From Prorocentrum cordatum (lineage: Eukaryota > Sar > Dinophyceae > Prorocentrales > Prorocentraceae): DNA of 64,000 bases. Below the pieces are notes generated by a model. The model made no database searches, was not told where the DNA came from, and saw only the letters and a program-made list of their open reading frames with translations. The translations under genes and the position numbers were made by a program. The DNA lies in assembly GCA_963575745.1 (NCBI GenBank), contig CAUYUJ010018577.1, positions 124,501 to 188,500 of the forward strand. The letters are read 5' to 3'. This document shows, in pieces, positions 9,356 through 19,549 of the stretch. Positions within the stretch are counted from its first letter, which is position 1. Each line of letters starts with the position of its first letter.

Positions 9356-11252
9356 CTACATGTCCCAGGGGTCCTCATCAATGGTTGGCAACCTGAACTT
9401 CATGGGGCCCTTGGGCATGTCGGCCACGATCACTGACTTGTCAACCTGGTCCGTCTCACCCGCGGCGGTGCCCTTGGCCCCGATGCTGCCCTGGCTCGCG
9501 TGCACGATCTTGCCGTTCGTCGCCGCGGAGTCCGTGGCCTTCGGCAGCGCCTTGGGCGTGGGCTCCTTCGGCACGGTCGGCGTTGCTGGAGTGCTCGGCG
9601 CAGCCTTCGGCACCGCCTTCTCCAGGTCCTTGGGGCTCTCCTTGCCGATGTCCATGGCCACGGGCTCGGGAGTCGCTGGCTCTGGCTTCTTTCCCCCCTT
9701 GCCCTTCGCTTTCGCCTTGGCCTTCGTCTTCGCCTTGGCTTTCGGAGTCGGCTTGGTGTCCTCGCCTGCGTCTGCCGCCTCGTCCGTCTCTCCATCCTCG
9801 GCCTCGTCCTCAGCGGGCTTATCATCTCCGAACTCGGCCTCCTCCTCCTCGTCGGGCGGCTGCTTCTCGGACTGCTCAGCGCCCGCGCCTTTGCCCGGAT
9901 TGGCCGTCTCACCTGACGCCTGCTTCTTGCCCTTGCCTTTGGCCGTGCCCTCCTTCTTGTGCGTGAGGAGCCATTCGTTCTTCTCGGCCTCCGCCTTCGC
10001 CTTGTCGACCTCATTCTTGCAGAAGCGCTTCGCAAAGTCGATCATGAGCGCCTGAGCGGCCTGATCGTGCTTGGGGTCGTAGCCAATCAGCTGCATCCAT
10101 TGAGACGAGCCGCACTTGGTCTGAATCCAATGGCCCCTGGACTTGTGGTTCACCTTGGCCACCCTCACCGTCTCCTCGCCCTTCTCCTTGGTCGTGCGGG
10201 TGCCCTCCCAGATCCCAAGGTCGACCCTCGTGGACTTCTCGTTGCTTACGTCGTCCTCGGGCGAGGTTCCAGGAATTGCCCACTCCATGCCGTCGGGCCA
10301 CGTAGCGATCAGGGTCGGCGCGTCGCCTTTCTTCTCCCCCCTGGCGTGTTCTGGCACCACCTCTCCCTCGCGGCACCTCCAGGCAGCCTGTGCGGCGAGG
10401 AACTTCAGATGGACTACTCCTATTGTGATCCCAGGCCCCCTCCCGAAATCCACTGCAAAATCTAATGCAATGGAAAATGCATTGGATTTTGACCCACCGG
10501 CTTTTTTAAGCTCGACCTCGCCGAGGTCTGAAAGCATACAGAGTGCGTTAGAGGGCGGGGTGTTCAGGAAATGGAACCGTCATCGTAGGAGTCCATCCGA
10601 AGTTCCACCCGTCGCGGGTCTCCAAGATGTCGAGCTTGGAGGAGGTGCCCTTCTGCTTCTGCTTCTTGTTCGGGATGGGCTCCGCCGCAGCCGCCGCAGC
10701 CGGATCGGCCGCGGCCTCCATCGGGCTGGAGGCGCTTGCTGCCGCTGGCCGCTTGAGAAGTGGGCCCTTCGACTTGCCGTTCCCCTGAGCCTCCTGCTGC
10801 GGCTCCCCCTCATCATCATCGTCACTTTCGTGGCCCACCTGGTCTCCAGGCTCGTCCTCGCCGTCGTCCTTGAAGACATCCGCCCACTTGACGGTCCTGG
10901 AAGAAAGCAACGAGGACTCGTGGCACCAGTCCCCCCGACAGCGATTAGTTTCGACACTGCTTTCGCGGGGGAACGAAGCACAAACTGCATCAACGTTTCA
11001 CCCCCGAGGTCTTGGAGACCGCCTGCGAAACATGTCGCAGCATCGCTCTGATTTGCTTCGCCGTGTCACGCGACCAGGCCCTGGCCCCCGACGCGCCCAG
11101 GTGCCACGACTCCTCGTTGCGCATCGCGACCTTCAGGAGAGCATCCTGGGGGAGGCGGAAGGCCGATCGAAACAGCGGCCCCGAGCGGGGGGGAAACTTA
11201 AGCCCCTGAAGGCCGAGCTCGGCCGAGCTCGTACGAGCTCGGCCGAGCTCGT

Positions 11253-11285
<33 letters not shown>

Positions 11286-11551
11286 TCGTCGTCGTCGTCG
11301 TCGTCGTCGTGGTGCATATGACCCCTGTCCTTCGCTGTGGACTGGCTCATGTATTTCTGCACGTCGCGCGTCTCGCGCAGGAGATCCTTGTTTTTGAGAA
11401 TGAGGGCCTTCTGGACGGGGCACTCGGACACGTTCCCAACCGCGTAGTCTACCTTCTCCGCGGTCGTGATGTGGAAGGCCCAAACTCGGGACAACTGCTT
11501 GACCAACTCCTGCGTCGACATACTGTTGTCGACGTCCTTCTTCGGGGCCAT
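9356..11551 (-). CDS. Acidic, Lys/Ala-rich protein related to gene H (gene F)
   Basis: The ATG at 11551 opens exon 1 (MAPKKDVDNSMSTQELVKQL). Its donor G|GTCATA is at 11322 and the acceptor CCCAG|GATGC is at 11146. Exon 2 carries IRAMLRHVSQAV, shared with H (MRSMLRHVSQAL). Exon 3 starts at 10896 after TTCCAG and contains acidic stretches and DGWNFGW. The last exon starts after CGCACAG near 10390. It carries a conserved module with TLIATWPDGMEWAIPG (H has MIATWEDGSTWRIAG), then IDFAKRFCKNEVDK (H has IDFGKRYARGEVDK), then a long Lys/Ala/Pro-rich and acidic tail with PKAKAKTKAKAKAKGKG, ending PTIDEDPWDM. This looks like a nuclear basic/acidic protein of unknown job. Gene O shares the FIVAKWSDG and AKAKAK features. 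Confidence 0.65.
10457..10490. repeat. Palindromic AAAATCTAATGCA hairpin in a gene F intron
   Basis: AAAATCTAATGCA (10457-10469) and TGCATTGGATTTT (10478-10490) are near-perfect reverse complements around ATGGAAAA. The hairpin lies in the intron before the last exon of F. A sister hairpin is at 11921-11953. Confidence 0.8.
11212..11310. repeat. Compound palindrome: duplicated GAGCTCGGCCGAGCTC plus (GAC)n/(GTC)n hairpin
   Basis: Two copies of the perfect palindrome GAGCTCGGCCGAGCTC (11215-11230, 11235-11250) are separated by GTAC. They are followed by about 30 bp of GAC and an equal run of GTC, a perfect long hairpin. All of it lies inside the 177-nt intron 1 of gene F (11146-11322). Confidence 0.9.
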
Positions 11552-11920
11552 CCACGCTCGCCTATGGGCCGTGTTGGCCAATCAGAGGCCTTCACATGCA
11601 AGGCAAACTCGGTTCGGCCCCGCTCGAACCTAAATGATTACGGAATGATGCGATGAGAGGGTCGGTGGAGGCGATGGTGGAGGGGGAGAGCGGGGGGCAG
11701 TGGGAGCGCGGGAGTTGAGGCTCATCCCCAAGAATACTTGCATGGACATATGAGGAGGGGACCTGCATGGGCGGGAGGGTGTATAGCAGCATCGTTGATG
11801 CATCCCGGATTGCCGGGTCCTCTCTGGTCATTCTCCTCCTCCTTCTCCTCCTCCTATTCCTCCTCCTCCTGTGCAGGACCTGGGCCGCGCTGAGCCGTCT
11901 TTGGGGGGCGAGCTTGGCGC

Positions 11921-11953
11921 AAATCCAATGCAATTGAAAATGCATTGGAATTT
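11921..11953. repeat. Palindrome AAATCCAATGCA / TGCATTGGAATTT
   Basis: Arms at 11921-11932 and 11941-11953 flank ATTGAAAA. It is the same short hairpin type as at 10457-10490. It lies between genes R and F with no coding sequence across it. Confidence 0.8.
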
Positions 11954-12044
11954 CAAGCGCCGCGTTGGATTGCCGCCAAACCCGAGCCCCAAGGACTGCC
12001 CAGCGCGCAAGGAGGATAACAGCAATGAGAAAGGCAGGGGCGGG

Positions 12045-12148
12045 AGTGCTCCTCGAGCTCGTGGAAGATTTCCTGCGCCCTGCGCGAAGAAGGCCGGACC
12101 AGCTTCTCTGGCGTCGCTGGGTGATCCTCGGGGCGGGGGAGGCGAGAC
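12045..12148 (-). CDS. Possible downstream exon of gene R
   Basis: The minus strand reads LPRPEDHPATPEKLVRPSSR followed by RAQEIFHELEEH, a plausible charged helical segment, between two repeat tracts. It has no stop and could be the next exon of gene R, but I see no clear splice site pair. It may equally be chance coding in GC-rich DNA. Confidence 0.25.
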
Positions 12149-12159
12149 GGAGCGATTGC

Positions 12160-12252
12160 GACGTCGACGACGACGTTGACGACGACGACTCCGACAGCTA
12201 CGACGACGATCATCACGACGACGACGACGATAACGGCTACGACGACGACCTA

Positions 12253-12285
<33 letters not shown>

Positions 12286-12335
12286 ACTGGAGTGCTGTCC
12301 TCGTCGTCGTCGTCGTCGACGTCGAACGCGGAGGT
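12160..12335. repeat. (GAC)n then (GTC)n imperfect inverted repeat
   Basis: A GAC-rich stretch of about 130 bp is followed, after a short spacer containing ACTGGAGTGCTGTCC, by a run of TCGTCG. It is the same GAC-against-GTC mirror arrangement seen at 11254-11310. Confidence 0.8.
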
Positions 12336-12599
12336 CCAACCAGAAGCGAGGGACAACGTTGGCGACAAAGGCGGATACTCGATGAGGTTGAGGAGCGGGA
12401 GGACGAGCAGGAGCAGTAAGAGAAAGAGGAGGAGGACGAGGAGGAGGATGAGGAGGCGGTGAGGGAGGAGGATACGAGGAGCACGAAGAGGCGAGGAATG
12501 ATGATGATGACTAGGAGGTAGGAGGAGGAGGAGGAGGAGCAGGGGGAAGACGTGGGACGAGGAGGAAGCGGAGGAGGAGGAGGAGGGAGGGGAGGAGTT

Positions 12600-13578
12600 G
12601 GACCCCCCCGCGGAAACTGTCCTGGATCGGGCGCGGCCCCCGGATCGAGAGCGGCCGCCCCCCGAGCACGTCCTCGACCCTCCTGGACTTGTGATCTCTC
12701 ATGGAGGTCGCCACGGCCTGCGCGACCTGCTCTGCCTCCTCCTTCTCCGCCGCCGCCCTCTTCTCCTCCGCCTCCTTTGCGAGCCTGCGGCTCTCCTCCC
12801 AGCGCTGCGTCTCCTGGGCCGCATCCGCCGCGAGCTTGCGACTCTCCGCGAGCACGGACTCGTCGTCGGTGGGCTTCCTCGCCGCCTCCGCCTCCTCGAG
12901 CCTGCGCCTCTGGTCGGCGATCATCGCCTCTTTGGCAGCGTCGTCCACTTCGATCGTCGGCGAGGCCTGCTCCGTTGGGATGTCCTCCTCATCCCCCTCC
13001 AGACTCAAGCGCCAGGCCGCTGCCGACGGCTGCCTGTCAGGAGGCAACGTTTCGGGCTCCGAGTGGTCCTCCAACGTGTCGAGGTCGATCGCGCCCTGAT
13101 CTCTACCACTGAACCGAGGGACGTGGGGCATCTCGAGCTTCACGGCGAACCTGCGGGGCGGCAATTGGATCGGCAACGGCGTCGGTGGCTGGCTTAGCTC
13201 GCCCTGCGGAGCGCTGCTCTCGACCGCCTCGACGGAGTCACTCTTATGGCGGACGTGCCGCTCGGAATCCACGACGCCATGGCCGCGCTTCCCTGTCTCC
13301 TGGGACTTATCGTCGAACTGCCGAGCGAGGCTGTCCAAGATCCATGACTCGGAGGGGCCACCACCCCCAGCTGGCTGACTTGGCGGCTCGGGGTCCTCAG
13401 CTGCCTGGCGGGGCGGAGCTGGCTCACCATCGCTCTCGCCACCGCTTGGCGCCGCCGCGCCAGCAGACCGCGGCATGCTCGGATACTCGGCCGGATCCTC
13501 GGGCCACTGGGCGGCGATGGTCATGGGCGCCTCCTGCGTCGCCGTCCCCGAGTCATCGGCCAGAGTGTGGACCGACAT
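12600..13578 (-). CDS. Charged coiled-coil protein, 5' exon (gene R)
   Basis: The ATG at 13578 (MSVHTLADDSGTATQEAPM) starts a 300-plus-residue open frame. The first half is Pro/Gly/Ser-rich with acidic patches (PRQAAEDPEPPSQPAGGGG). The second half is a strongly helical, heptad-like Lys/Glu/Arg/Ala region (about residues 215-310) containing DQRRRLEEAEAARK and EEKRAAAEKEEAEQVAQAVA. The frame then runs into C-rich low-complexity DNA near 12600, where an intron or frame break is likely. The open frame upstream of the ATG is GC-repeat shadow. I do not recognise the family. Coiled-coil composition suggests a structural or scaffold role. Confidence 0.5.
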
Positions 13579-13845
13579 GGCCCCGCGAATCAGGCAACGT
13601 CCGACGGGAGTTTTCCAACGGAACTTCGGGATGTGCCCTGCGCTCACTTTAACCATTCTCCAGCCAAAACGGCTATAGAGGGGGAGGAGGGAGGAAGGAG
13701 GGATGAGGAATCCAAATCGGGGGTTCGGGTTCACCGCACAAGCCCTGCACTGCACCCTCCGCCGGGTCCAGAGGACTGGATTTCGGCGCGCCCCCCGCGA
13801 AGATCGCCGAGGGAAATGTACCCCCCCCCAGACGCAGATGTCATG

Positions 13846-14490
13846 GATGGAGGACGGGCCCTTTTCAAAACACGCTCTCCCACGAAATCCGCGGCCCTCG
13901 AGATGGCACCCGAGGCGTGTGAGTTCGTCTTTAGCTCCCAGGCGCGCGACGGGCTCCACTCGGGCGCAACGGGCGTATGTCCGCACCCCCGACAGCGGGG
14001 GCCCAGGCGCGCCAACCCATCCGTGGGTCGCGATCGTGGCCCCGAGGCTTGCGATTCCCGAAAAAAATGCCCCACGCGCAATCCGCAAGCCCCTAAGGGG
14101 CCACCCATGCGTGTCTGTCTAAAATCCCGATCGGGCGTTTTGATGTTTGCCCCCACGCGAAATCCGCGAGCTCCGATGGGAGCTGTGAGTCACGGCGATC
14201 ATGGTTCGAGGGCGGGTCCTTTTCAAAACGCGCTCTCAAACGAAATCCGCGGACTCGAATCTGGCCCCCGAGGCGCGTGAGTCCGCCTCTCCGCGCGGAG
14301 GGCTCCACTCGGGCCCTAGGCGCATGAGTCCGCGGGGCCCCCAGGCGCGCGGACATATCCGCGGGCCAAGATCGCGGCCCCGAGGCGTGCGAATCCCGAG
14401 AAAAGGCCCCCGATAAGGGAGGCAGCGTTTCGATTTTTGGCCCCGCGCGAAACCCGCGAGCTCTCATGGGAGCTGTGAGGCGTGCGAGTA
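13846..14490. repeat. Two degenerate tandem copies of a roughly 350 bp unit
   Basis: Marker strings occur twice in order: GGGCCCTTTTCAAAACACGC (13857) and GGGTCCTTTTCAAAACGCGC (14213); CACGAAATCCGCGG and AACGAAATCCGCGG; GGGCTCCACTCGGGC in both; GGCCCCGAGGCTTGCGATTC and GGCCCCGAGGCGTGCGAATC; and GAGCTCCGATGGGAGCTGTG and GAGCTCTCATGGGAGCTGTG. No gene is supported in it. Confidence 0.85.
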
Positions 14491-14593
14491 GTCCGCCGCT
14501 TCCCGATCGGGGTGCCCTGGCGAAAGTGTGCGCGAATTCGTGTTCGACCATGAAACAATGTTTCATTGTTGTGTGTTTTCTTGTTATCACAAC

Positions 14594-14662
14594 TACAGAC
14601 TCTATAAAATAGAATACTCTATTTTTTGCTGCGTTCTCATTTCAACTCTATTTTATAGAGCT
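14594..14662. repeat. AT-rich hairpin with CTATAAAATAG arms
   Basis: CTCTATAAAATAG and CTATTTTATAGAG form the outer arms. Inside the left part is a second palindrome, AAAATAGAATACTCTATTTT. It starts right at the end of the short ORF that overlaps the Gag-like gene, in otherwise GC-rich DNA. It could mark the end of that retroelement or a MITE. Confidence 0.75.
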
Positions 14663-14858
14663 CTGGATCCTCAGGGTCTGCCTCTGCTGCGACTCGTTGG
14701 ACCTCCTGCTCGTCGTCGCTCGTCATCTCGCACGCGTGGGCCTGACTGGAGCCACCAGGCGGGTTTCCCCGCGGAATGCGAGCCCCCTGGGCAGGAGGAT
14801 GTTTGAGGCGCATGGCCTCGAGACGGCTGTTGACCGCATTGATCTCCTCTTGGGTCAT
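14637..14858 (-). CDS. Short ORF overlapping the Gag-like stop by ATGA
   Basis: A 73-codon frame beginning MTQEEINAVNSRLEAMRLK overlaps the terminal TGA of the Gag-like ORF as ATGA, in a different frame. Its acidic C-terminus (EAADPEDPELYK-like) runs into the AT-rich hairpin. It may be the remains of the following domain of the same element after a frameshift. No protease or polymerase motif is visible. Confidence 0.35.
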   Translation of the reverse strand: MTQEEINAVNSRLEAMRLKHPPAQGARIPRGNPPGGSSQAHACEMTSDDEQEVQRVAAEADPEDPELYKIELK

Positions 14859-17326
14859 GGCACAAGGGGTGGGTGACCCTCCCTTGCAGGAGTGCGGCCC
14901 CTGTTAGGGCTTAGGACGTCGCTGAGGCCGACAGGACAGCCAGGTCGGTGTTCCTGGAACTCCCGTGAGCACGGGCCGCAAGCAGCGTTCGGCCTGTAGC
15001 GGCGGCGCTCCTCGATGATGGCTCCCAGCTGTCTTCGCACTGCCTCTTTATCAGGTCGTCGAATGTTCGTGGCGATCTGATAACCACCCCGTATGGACTT
15101 GGCCTGGGCGTCCCTGTAGATAGGGTTGCCCTGTCCGGAGGCAGAGTGTTCGCCCGTTCTGCGCCTGGGATCGTCGTAGGCTAGCAGCTGACCCCCACGT
15201 CGGGCAGCATGCTCTGATGGAACTGCCTGCCGCCATTCACGTGGGAGCCGTCCTTGGGTGTGTGGGTCGTCTCTAGGACGTGCATGCGAGCGAGACCTCC
15301 TGGCCTGTTCATCGGATGATGCTGCTGACATGGCTTGGGCAGGAACTGGCATTGTCTCCTGGGCAGGCATAGGCGGCACATCCTGGGCAGGCAGGTCTCC
15401 CTGCTGTTGAGGGTCGGACATGATGAGGTCTTGCGCGGGTGGTTGTGCTTCGGTCTCGCTTCCGTCGAAGTCCACCTCCTCGTCTTCGCCGCTGACGTTC
15501 ATCATCAGGATGGTGGTCTCGTCTTCGCACAATCCACAGCCGTCCTCATCGTCGGCTTCTGAAGTAGGATTGCCAATGATAAGAGTCATCGGCCCATTCG
15601 GGACAGGCAGGTTTCCCTGCTGTGGTGGCATCTGGGCACCGCTGGGCTGTCCCGGAGTTGGTGGCGTGGTTGTCGGACCAGGCTCGTTGCCGTGCACGGC
15701 GTGCGCTTCAAACTGAGCACAGTCATAAGAGGGCTGCCCGACGATGTTGTGCATGGCCGCATGGTCGGGGCGTTGCCCCGCCGCCTGGAGACCCCGTCCT
15801 GGCGGAGGAGGCGCCTGTTCACGCTGCGTGATGGCCCTCTGAAGGGCTTGGCGCCAGCGCCCCTTTGCATGCCATAGATGCCGCTGTGCATCTTCGGGAA
15901 GCACACTGTCGATGAGAGAGAAAGCAGCCGTCAGCAAGTCCGAGTCGCCACAGACGTCGGAGTCCTGCAACATCATGCGACCGCTCTCAACACTCTGTTG
16001 ACTTTCTGGATACTCTTCGGCTTTGCCACATGCGTCTGCATGAGGGTCTGCAGCACCGCGCATGGCGAGCATGCCAGGTGGCTCGCGGGGATTGCCGGGC
16101 ACGCCCACGGTGAAAGCCTGAGACTCCAGTTCCATTAACTCGCAGTAATTTGGCGGATGCACTGGAGTGGGCCTCTTTCCAGGCAAGAGGTCTGACTGAT
16201 GCCGAAGGTTATATTCGATCTCCGAGGGGGTGGCCTCGACAGTGTCGGCCTCCATATGGTCCTCGTCGCTGCTCTCGAAGGCCATGATGTTGCCTGGATT
16301 GCCGAACATCCAGTCAAGAAAGGAAAGGGGCTGGTTTCCCAGCGTTCCGCTCTCCACAGGCGTGAGCTCGATGGCTCCGAGGTTGAACCTGCGGAGGTAC
16401 TCGAGGTAGTGCGCGTAGAGCCCGTGGCCGTGCGCCTCGATCTCGTCCAGCATGTCCATGTTTCTGACCCAAGTGAAGAATATCTGTTCCACAGCCTCGA
16501 AATCTTGGAGGCTAAGATACTCGATAGCAGGTTCACTTGAGCCCAAATGGACTTCGGACGATCTACCCTTTCCATTCCCTTTCACTGGGCAATCCTTCGC
16601 GAGGTGATCGGTGCTATCACATTCATGGCACTCCAAGATCTGACCGTCTCTACCTCGCGGGTTTCCCCGCCTATCTTTACCTTTGCCTGAGGTTTCCCTG
16701 CGGCCTTCTCCACGACCCTTTCCCCCGAAAAATATCGAATCATACTGATCGTCTGAGAGCCTCTGGAGGGAAACTGTGATGCCTCGTCCGTTCAACCTTC
16801 GGCGACCCTGTTTGCCTTTGCCTTTGAAGCTCCTCCTTATCCTCCTACTAACACGACGCACTGGTTTTCGTGTGCACCTCCTCCATCTACGCTTTGCTTG
16901 CTGTAATCACCAATACAGATGCTCGGTACGCTGGTTATCACCTTCCATTTGCATGGTATCTGACCAGTCTAGCGGTTTAGCGCCATCTGGCGATATCGTG
17001 TCGGTGTCGGTGCCTGAGTCGAAGTCCTCGTTTCCTGAGTAGGTGGACGCTCCGTCGCTTAGGGGGTTCGCTTCTCCCCATAGAGAGCGGTGAGGCTGAG
17101 GTTCTCTAGGGGGGGGGGCTGGCTGCCCAGCTAGGTTGCGATCTATCCCCTGCCGGTAGAGCAGTAGCTTCACCAGGATCGTCGGCCCGGGGAACCCCGA
17201 GAGGCTCCCGAGAGGCCCCACTCCCAAGCGGCCCCAAAGATCGCTGCAGGACAAGTTCAGCTCATTCTTGGTGATGGCAAATACACTCCTGGAGGATCGC
17301 CACGAATCGACGCGAAGCTGTTCCAC
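14855..17326 (-). pseudogene. Retrotransposon Gag-like ORF with CCHC zinc knuckle and one in-frame UGA
   Basis: The segments 17326-16910 and 16906-14855 are in the same frame and separated only by one TGA at 16907-16909. After the stop come a very basic stretch (KRRWRRCTRKP), a Gly/Lys/Arg-rich linker and the zinc knuckle CHECDSTDHLAKDC (C-x2-C-x4-H-x4-C), typical of retroelement Gag. The remaining 500-odd residues are acidic and Pro/Gln-rich, with GNPGNIMAFESSDEDHMEA and several PAQ repeats. I see no D-T/S-G-A protease, integrase or reverse transcriptase motif, and no long terminal repeats. The identity as a Gag protein is inferred from the knuckle and composition. Alternatively it is a host RNA-binding gene whose TGA lies in an unrecognised intron. 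Confidence 0.55.
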
Positions 17327-17368
17327 GGGGGCCGCTTCAACACAAACGCGCCGAACACAACGCCACTG

Positions 17369-17420
<52 letters not shown>
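17369..17420 (+). repeat. Uninterrupted 52-base poly-A tract
   Basis: A pure A52 run, flanked by CGCCACTGAA and CACGCCGCCC, lies just upstream of the Gag-like ORF on the opposite strand. It could be the tail of a retroposed plus-strand transcript or a simple-repeat expansion. No plus-strand gene is seen before it. Confidence 0.9.
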
Positions 17421-17421
<1 letters not shown>

Positions 17422-17621
17422 ACGCCGCCCCCTGCAGCTCCGCACTGCCGACGACCTCTCAGCCAGTCGACCGCGGTGCGCTGCGTGGGCCGGCGGAACC
17501 AGCGAAGCGATTGAATAACTGAAATCCGAGCGAGGGGGGAGCTCAAAAAGGCAACATTTACAACGCCCTCCTGGTGGTCTCAGTTTTAGGGGGGCCTGGG
17601 GCACATCAGAAATCGTGAGAT

Positions 17622-17820
17622 TCGCGTCCCCGAAACCGTACCCCCTCCTAAGTTACCCGATGTTCGCGTGTCCGAGGCCAAAAGCCCTGGCAAATGATAC
17701 ATGCAAGATTCGCGTCCCGTAGGCCATAGCCCTTGTAAACTACCCGGTGTTCGCGCCCCCGCAACCGTAACCCCTCGTAGCATGTGCAACACTTGCGTCC
17801 TCAGGGCCACGACGGCGGCC
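17622..17820. repeat. Minisatellite, about five copies of a roughly 43 bp unit
   Basis: Units begin GATTCGCGTCCCCGAAACCG (17622), GTTCGCGTGTCCGAGGCCAA (17665), GATTCGCGTCCCGTAGGCCA (17710), GTTCGCGCCCCCGCAACCGT (17752) and ACTTGCGTCCTCAGGGCC (17794). Spacing is 42-45 bp. Confidence 0.8.
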
Positions 17821-19260
17821 CCAAGCCTGGCTGACGGGCAGGCCCAGCGACCCCGTCAGCGCGCCACTGTGGGAGTGCATCGGCGGGAGGGGTAGGGCGG
17901 CGCCGAGGTCGAGAATGCCACAAGCCGCTGACAGCGGGACACATCGGAGAAAAGCGGTTTGATACAGTCGGTTTGTACGGCTTCGGCAAGCTCTGCTGGG
18001 GCGACAGTCAGGAGTGGCGCCTTCCAATCGCATGGGCTCCGAGTGTCTCAAACGGTCGATGCTTCAACAAAAGCAGAAGGCGAGGGAGAGGAGGGGAACG
18101 GCGAATTGGCCAGCCAAGAAGCGCGGAGTCCCATCCTGCCGAATGCCCGCTGGGCGCTCGCTGCGGCAACCAGCCTGCGCAGGCCCCGGAAGAGGCCGCC
18201 GTCCTGAGGTCTGGGACGCACTTATCCAAGTTAGCACAAACCCGGGTCGGGCAGGGCTCTGTCGCGAAGCCCGGCTGGCCGCTCAGTAGCTCCCAAACCC
18301 AGATCAACGGAGAGCGGAACAAAAGAACGGCTCCGCGCGGCCCCCAAAACCGGGTCAGCCAGAAGGGGTTGGCTGACCCCCGATACTCGGGGAGACGTAA
18401 GACTCAGGTTCGGGGGACTCGAGTTGGTCTCACGAGGCCGTCAGGATAATGACGAGGCCCAATCTGAAACTTGACGCGACCTCCCGCAGCAACTCTCCCA
18501 CGAAAGCCGGACCGTTAAAATTCCGGACGGACCCGTCGCAAAGCATCGGCAAACCCGCGTTCCGGCGAACTCAAGTCTTACGTTATGTTGCTCCCGTCGT
18601 GCTTAAGGAACACATCCCGGAAATAATTCCGAGCACCCAGGAACGTATCGAAACAGAGTCGAACGAGTATCGCCTCCCAGGGCCCTACGCGCGAAAATCC
18701 TCCAATGTCGGTACTTTCTTGGCGTTCGAAATATTTTTTGGTTATCGCGCTAAGGTAAGTTGGGACATCACAAGTTTTATGTTCAGGGCGCCCGCCGGGC
18801 CCGCGGCGGCGCCCGGCCGGCCACTCGTGGAGGAGGTGTGGAAGTGCCTCGGGCGGCGGCAGCGGGGCCTGCCGAGGGCTGGCCAGAACCGAGAGCGGCA
18901 CGCGCCCGGCCCAGGGGCCCTGGGGGCCTCATCTCGCCAGGGAAAAAAGACAGACGGGCGCAGAAACAGGAGGTTGGAACAAGGCGCACCCACGCGGCGA
19001 GGCCGAGGGAGGGCGCGGGGCGGCCAAGACGCAGGGCAGCCCCTGGCAGCGAGCGCGGGGCAGCGCATCCAAGGGGGGAACTGGCAGCCGCAGTGCAGGG
19101 CGCGGGGCCCAGCAAGTGGGGGGAAGCGGGTTGGGCGCGTGGCCCAGCGAGGTGCAGCGCGGCGGCGAAGCGCGACCGCAGCGCGAGGGGGGGGGCGAAG
19201 AGGCCAGGTGAAGCACAGCGCCAGGAGAGTGCCGAGCGTCCGGCGGTCGCCGAGCGGCGC
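17821..19260. other. No supported gene
   Basis: GC-rich unique-looking DNA from the minisatellite to the CA repeat. Long open frames exist on both strands but are Arg/Gly/Ala/Pro-rich, run into the adjacent repeats and have no domain I recognise. I regard them as composition artefacts. Confidence 0.5.
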
Positions 19261-19263
19261 GTG

Positions 19264-19345
19264 GAGGCAACGCGGAGGCACGCACGCAAATACACACGCT
19301 CACACACACAACCACGCACGTGCACACGCGCACACACACGCGAAC

Positions 19346-19418
<73 letters not shown>

Positions 19419-19532
19419 CACACACACACACACACGCACGCACACGCATACGCAAACGCACTCGCACACGCACGCGCATGCGCACACACAACCACACGCG
19501 CACACACGCACACGAAAACGCACACTCACTCA
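19264..19532. repeat. (CA)n microsatellite
   Basis: About 270 bp of CACA with scattered G, directly before a GC decamer island. A similar (CA)n tract lies at 55055-55255. Confidence 0.95.
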
Positions 19533-19549
19533 GGGATGGCGCAATTTTA

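Noticed and set aside
9333-10055. 240-codon plus-strand frame opposite gene F
   Set aside because: Antisense of the Lys/Ala/Pro-rich tail of F; it is Ser/Ala/Phe-rich without motifs.
13579-14088. Upstream extension of the gene R frame
   Set aside because: It runs through the two-copy 350 bp repeat and is Arg/Gly/Pro-rich. The ATG at 13578 begins the part with protein-like composition.
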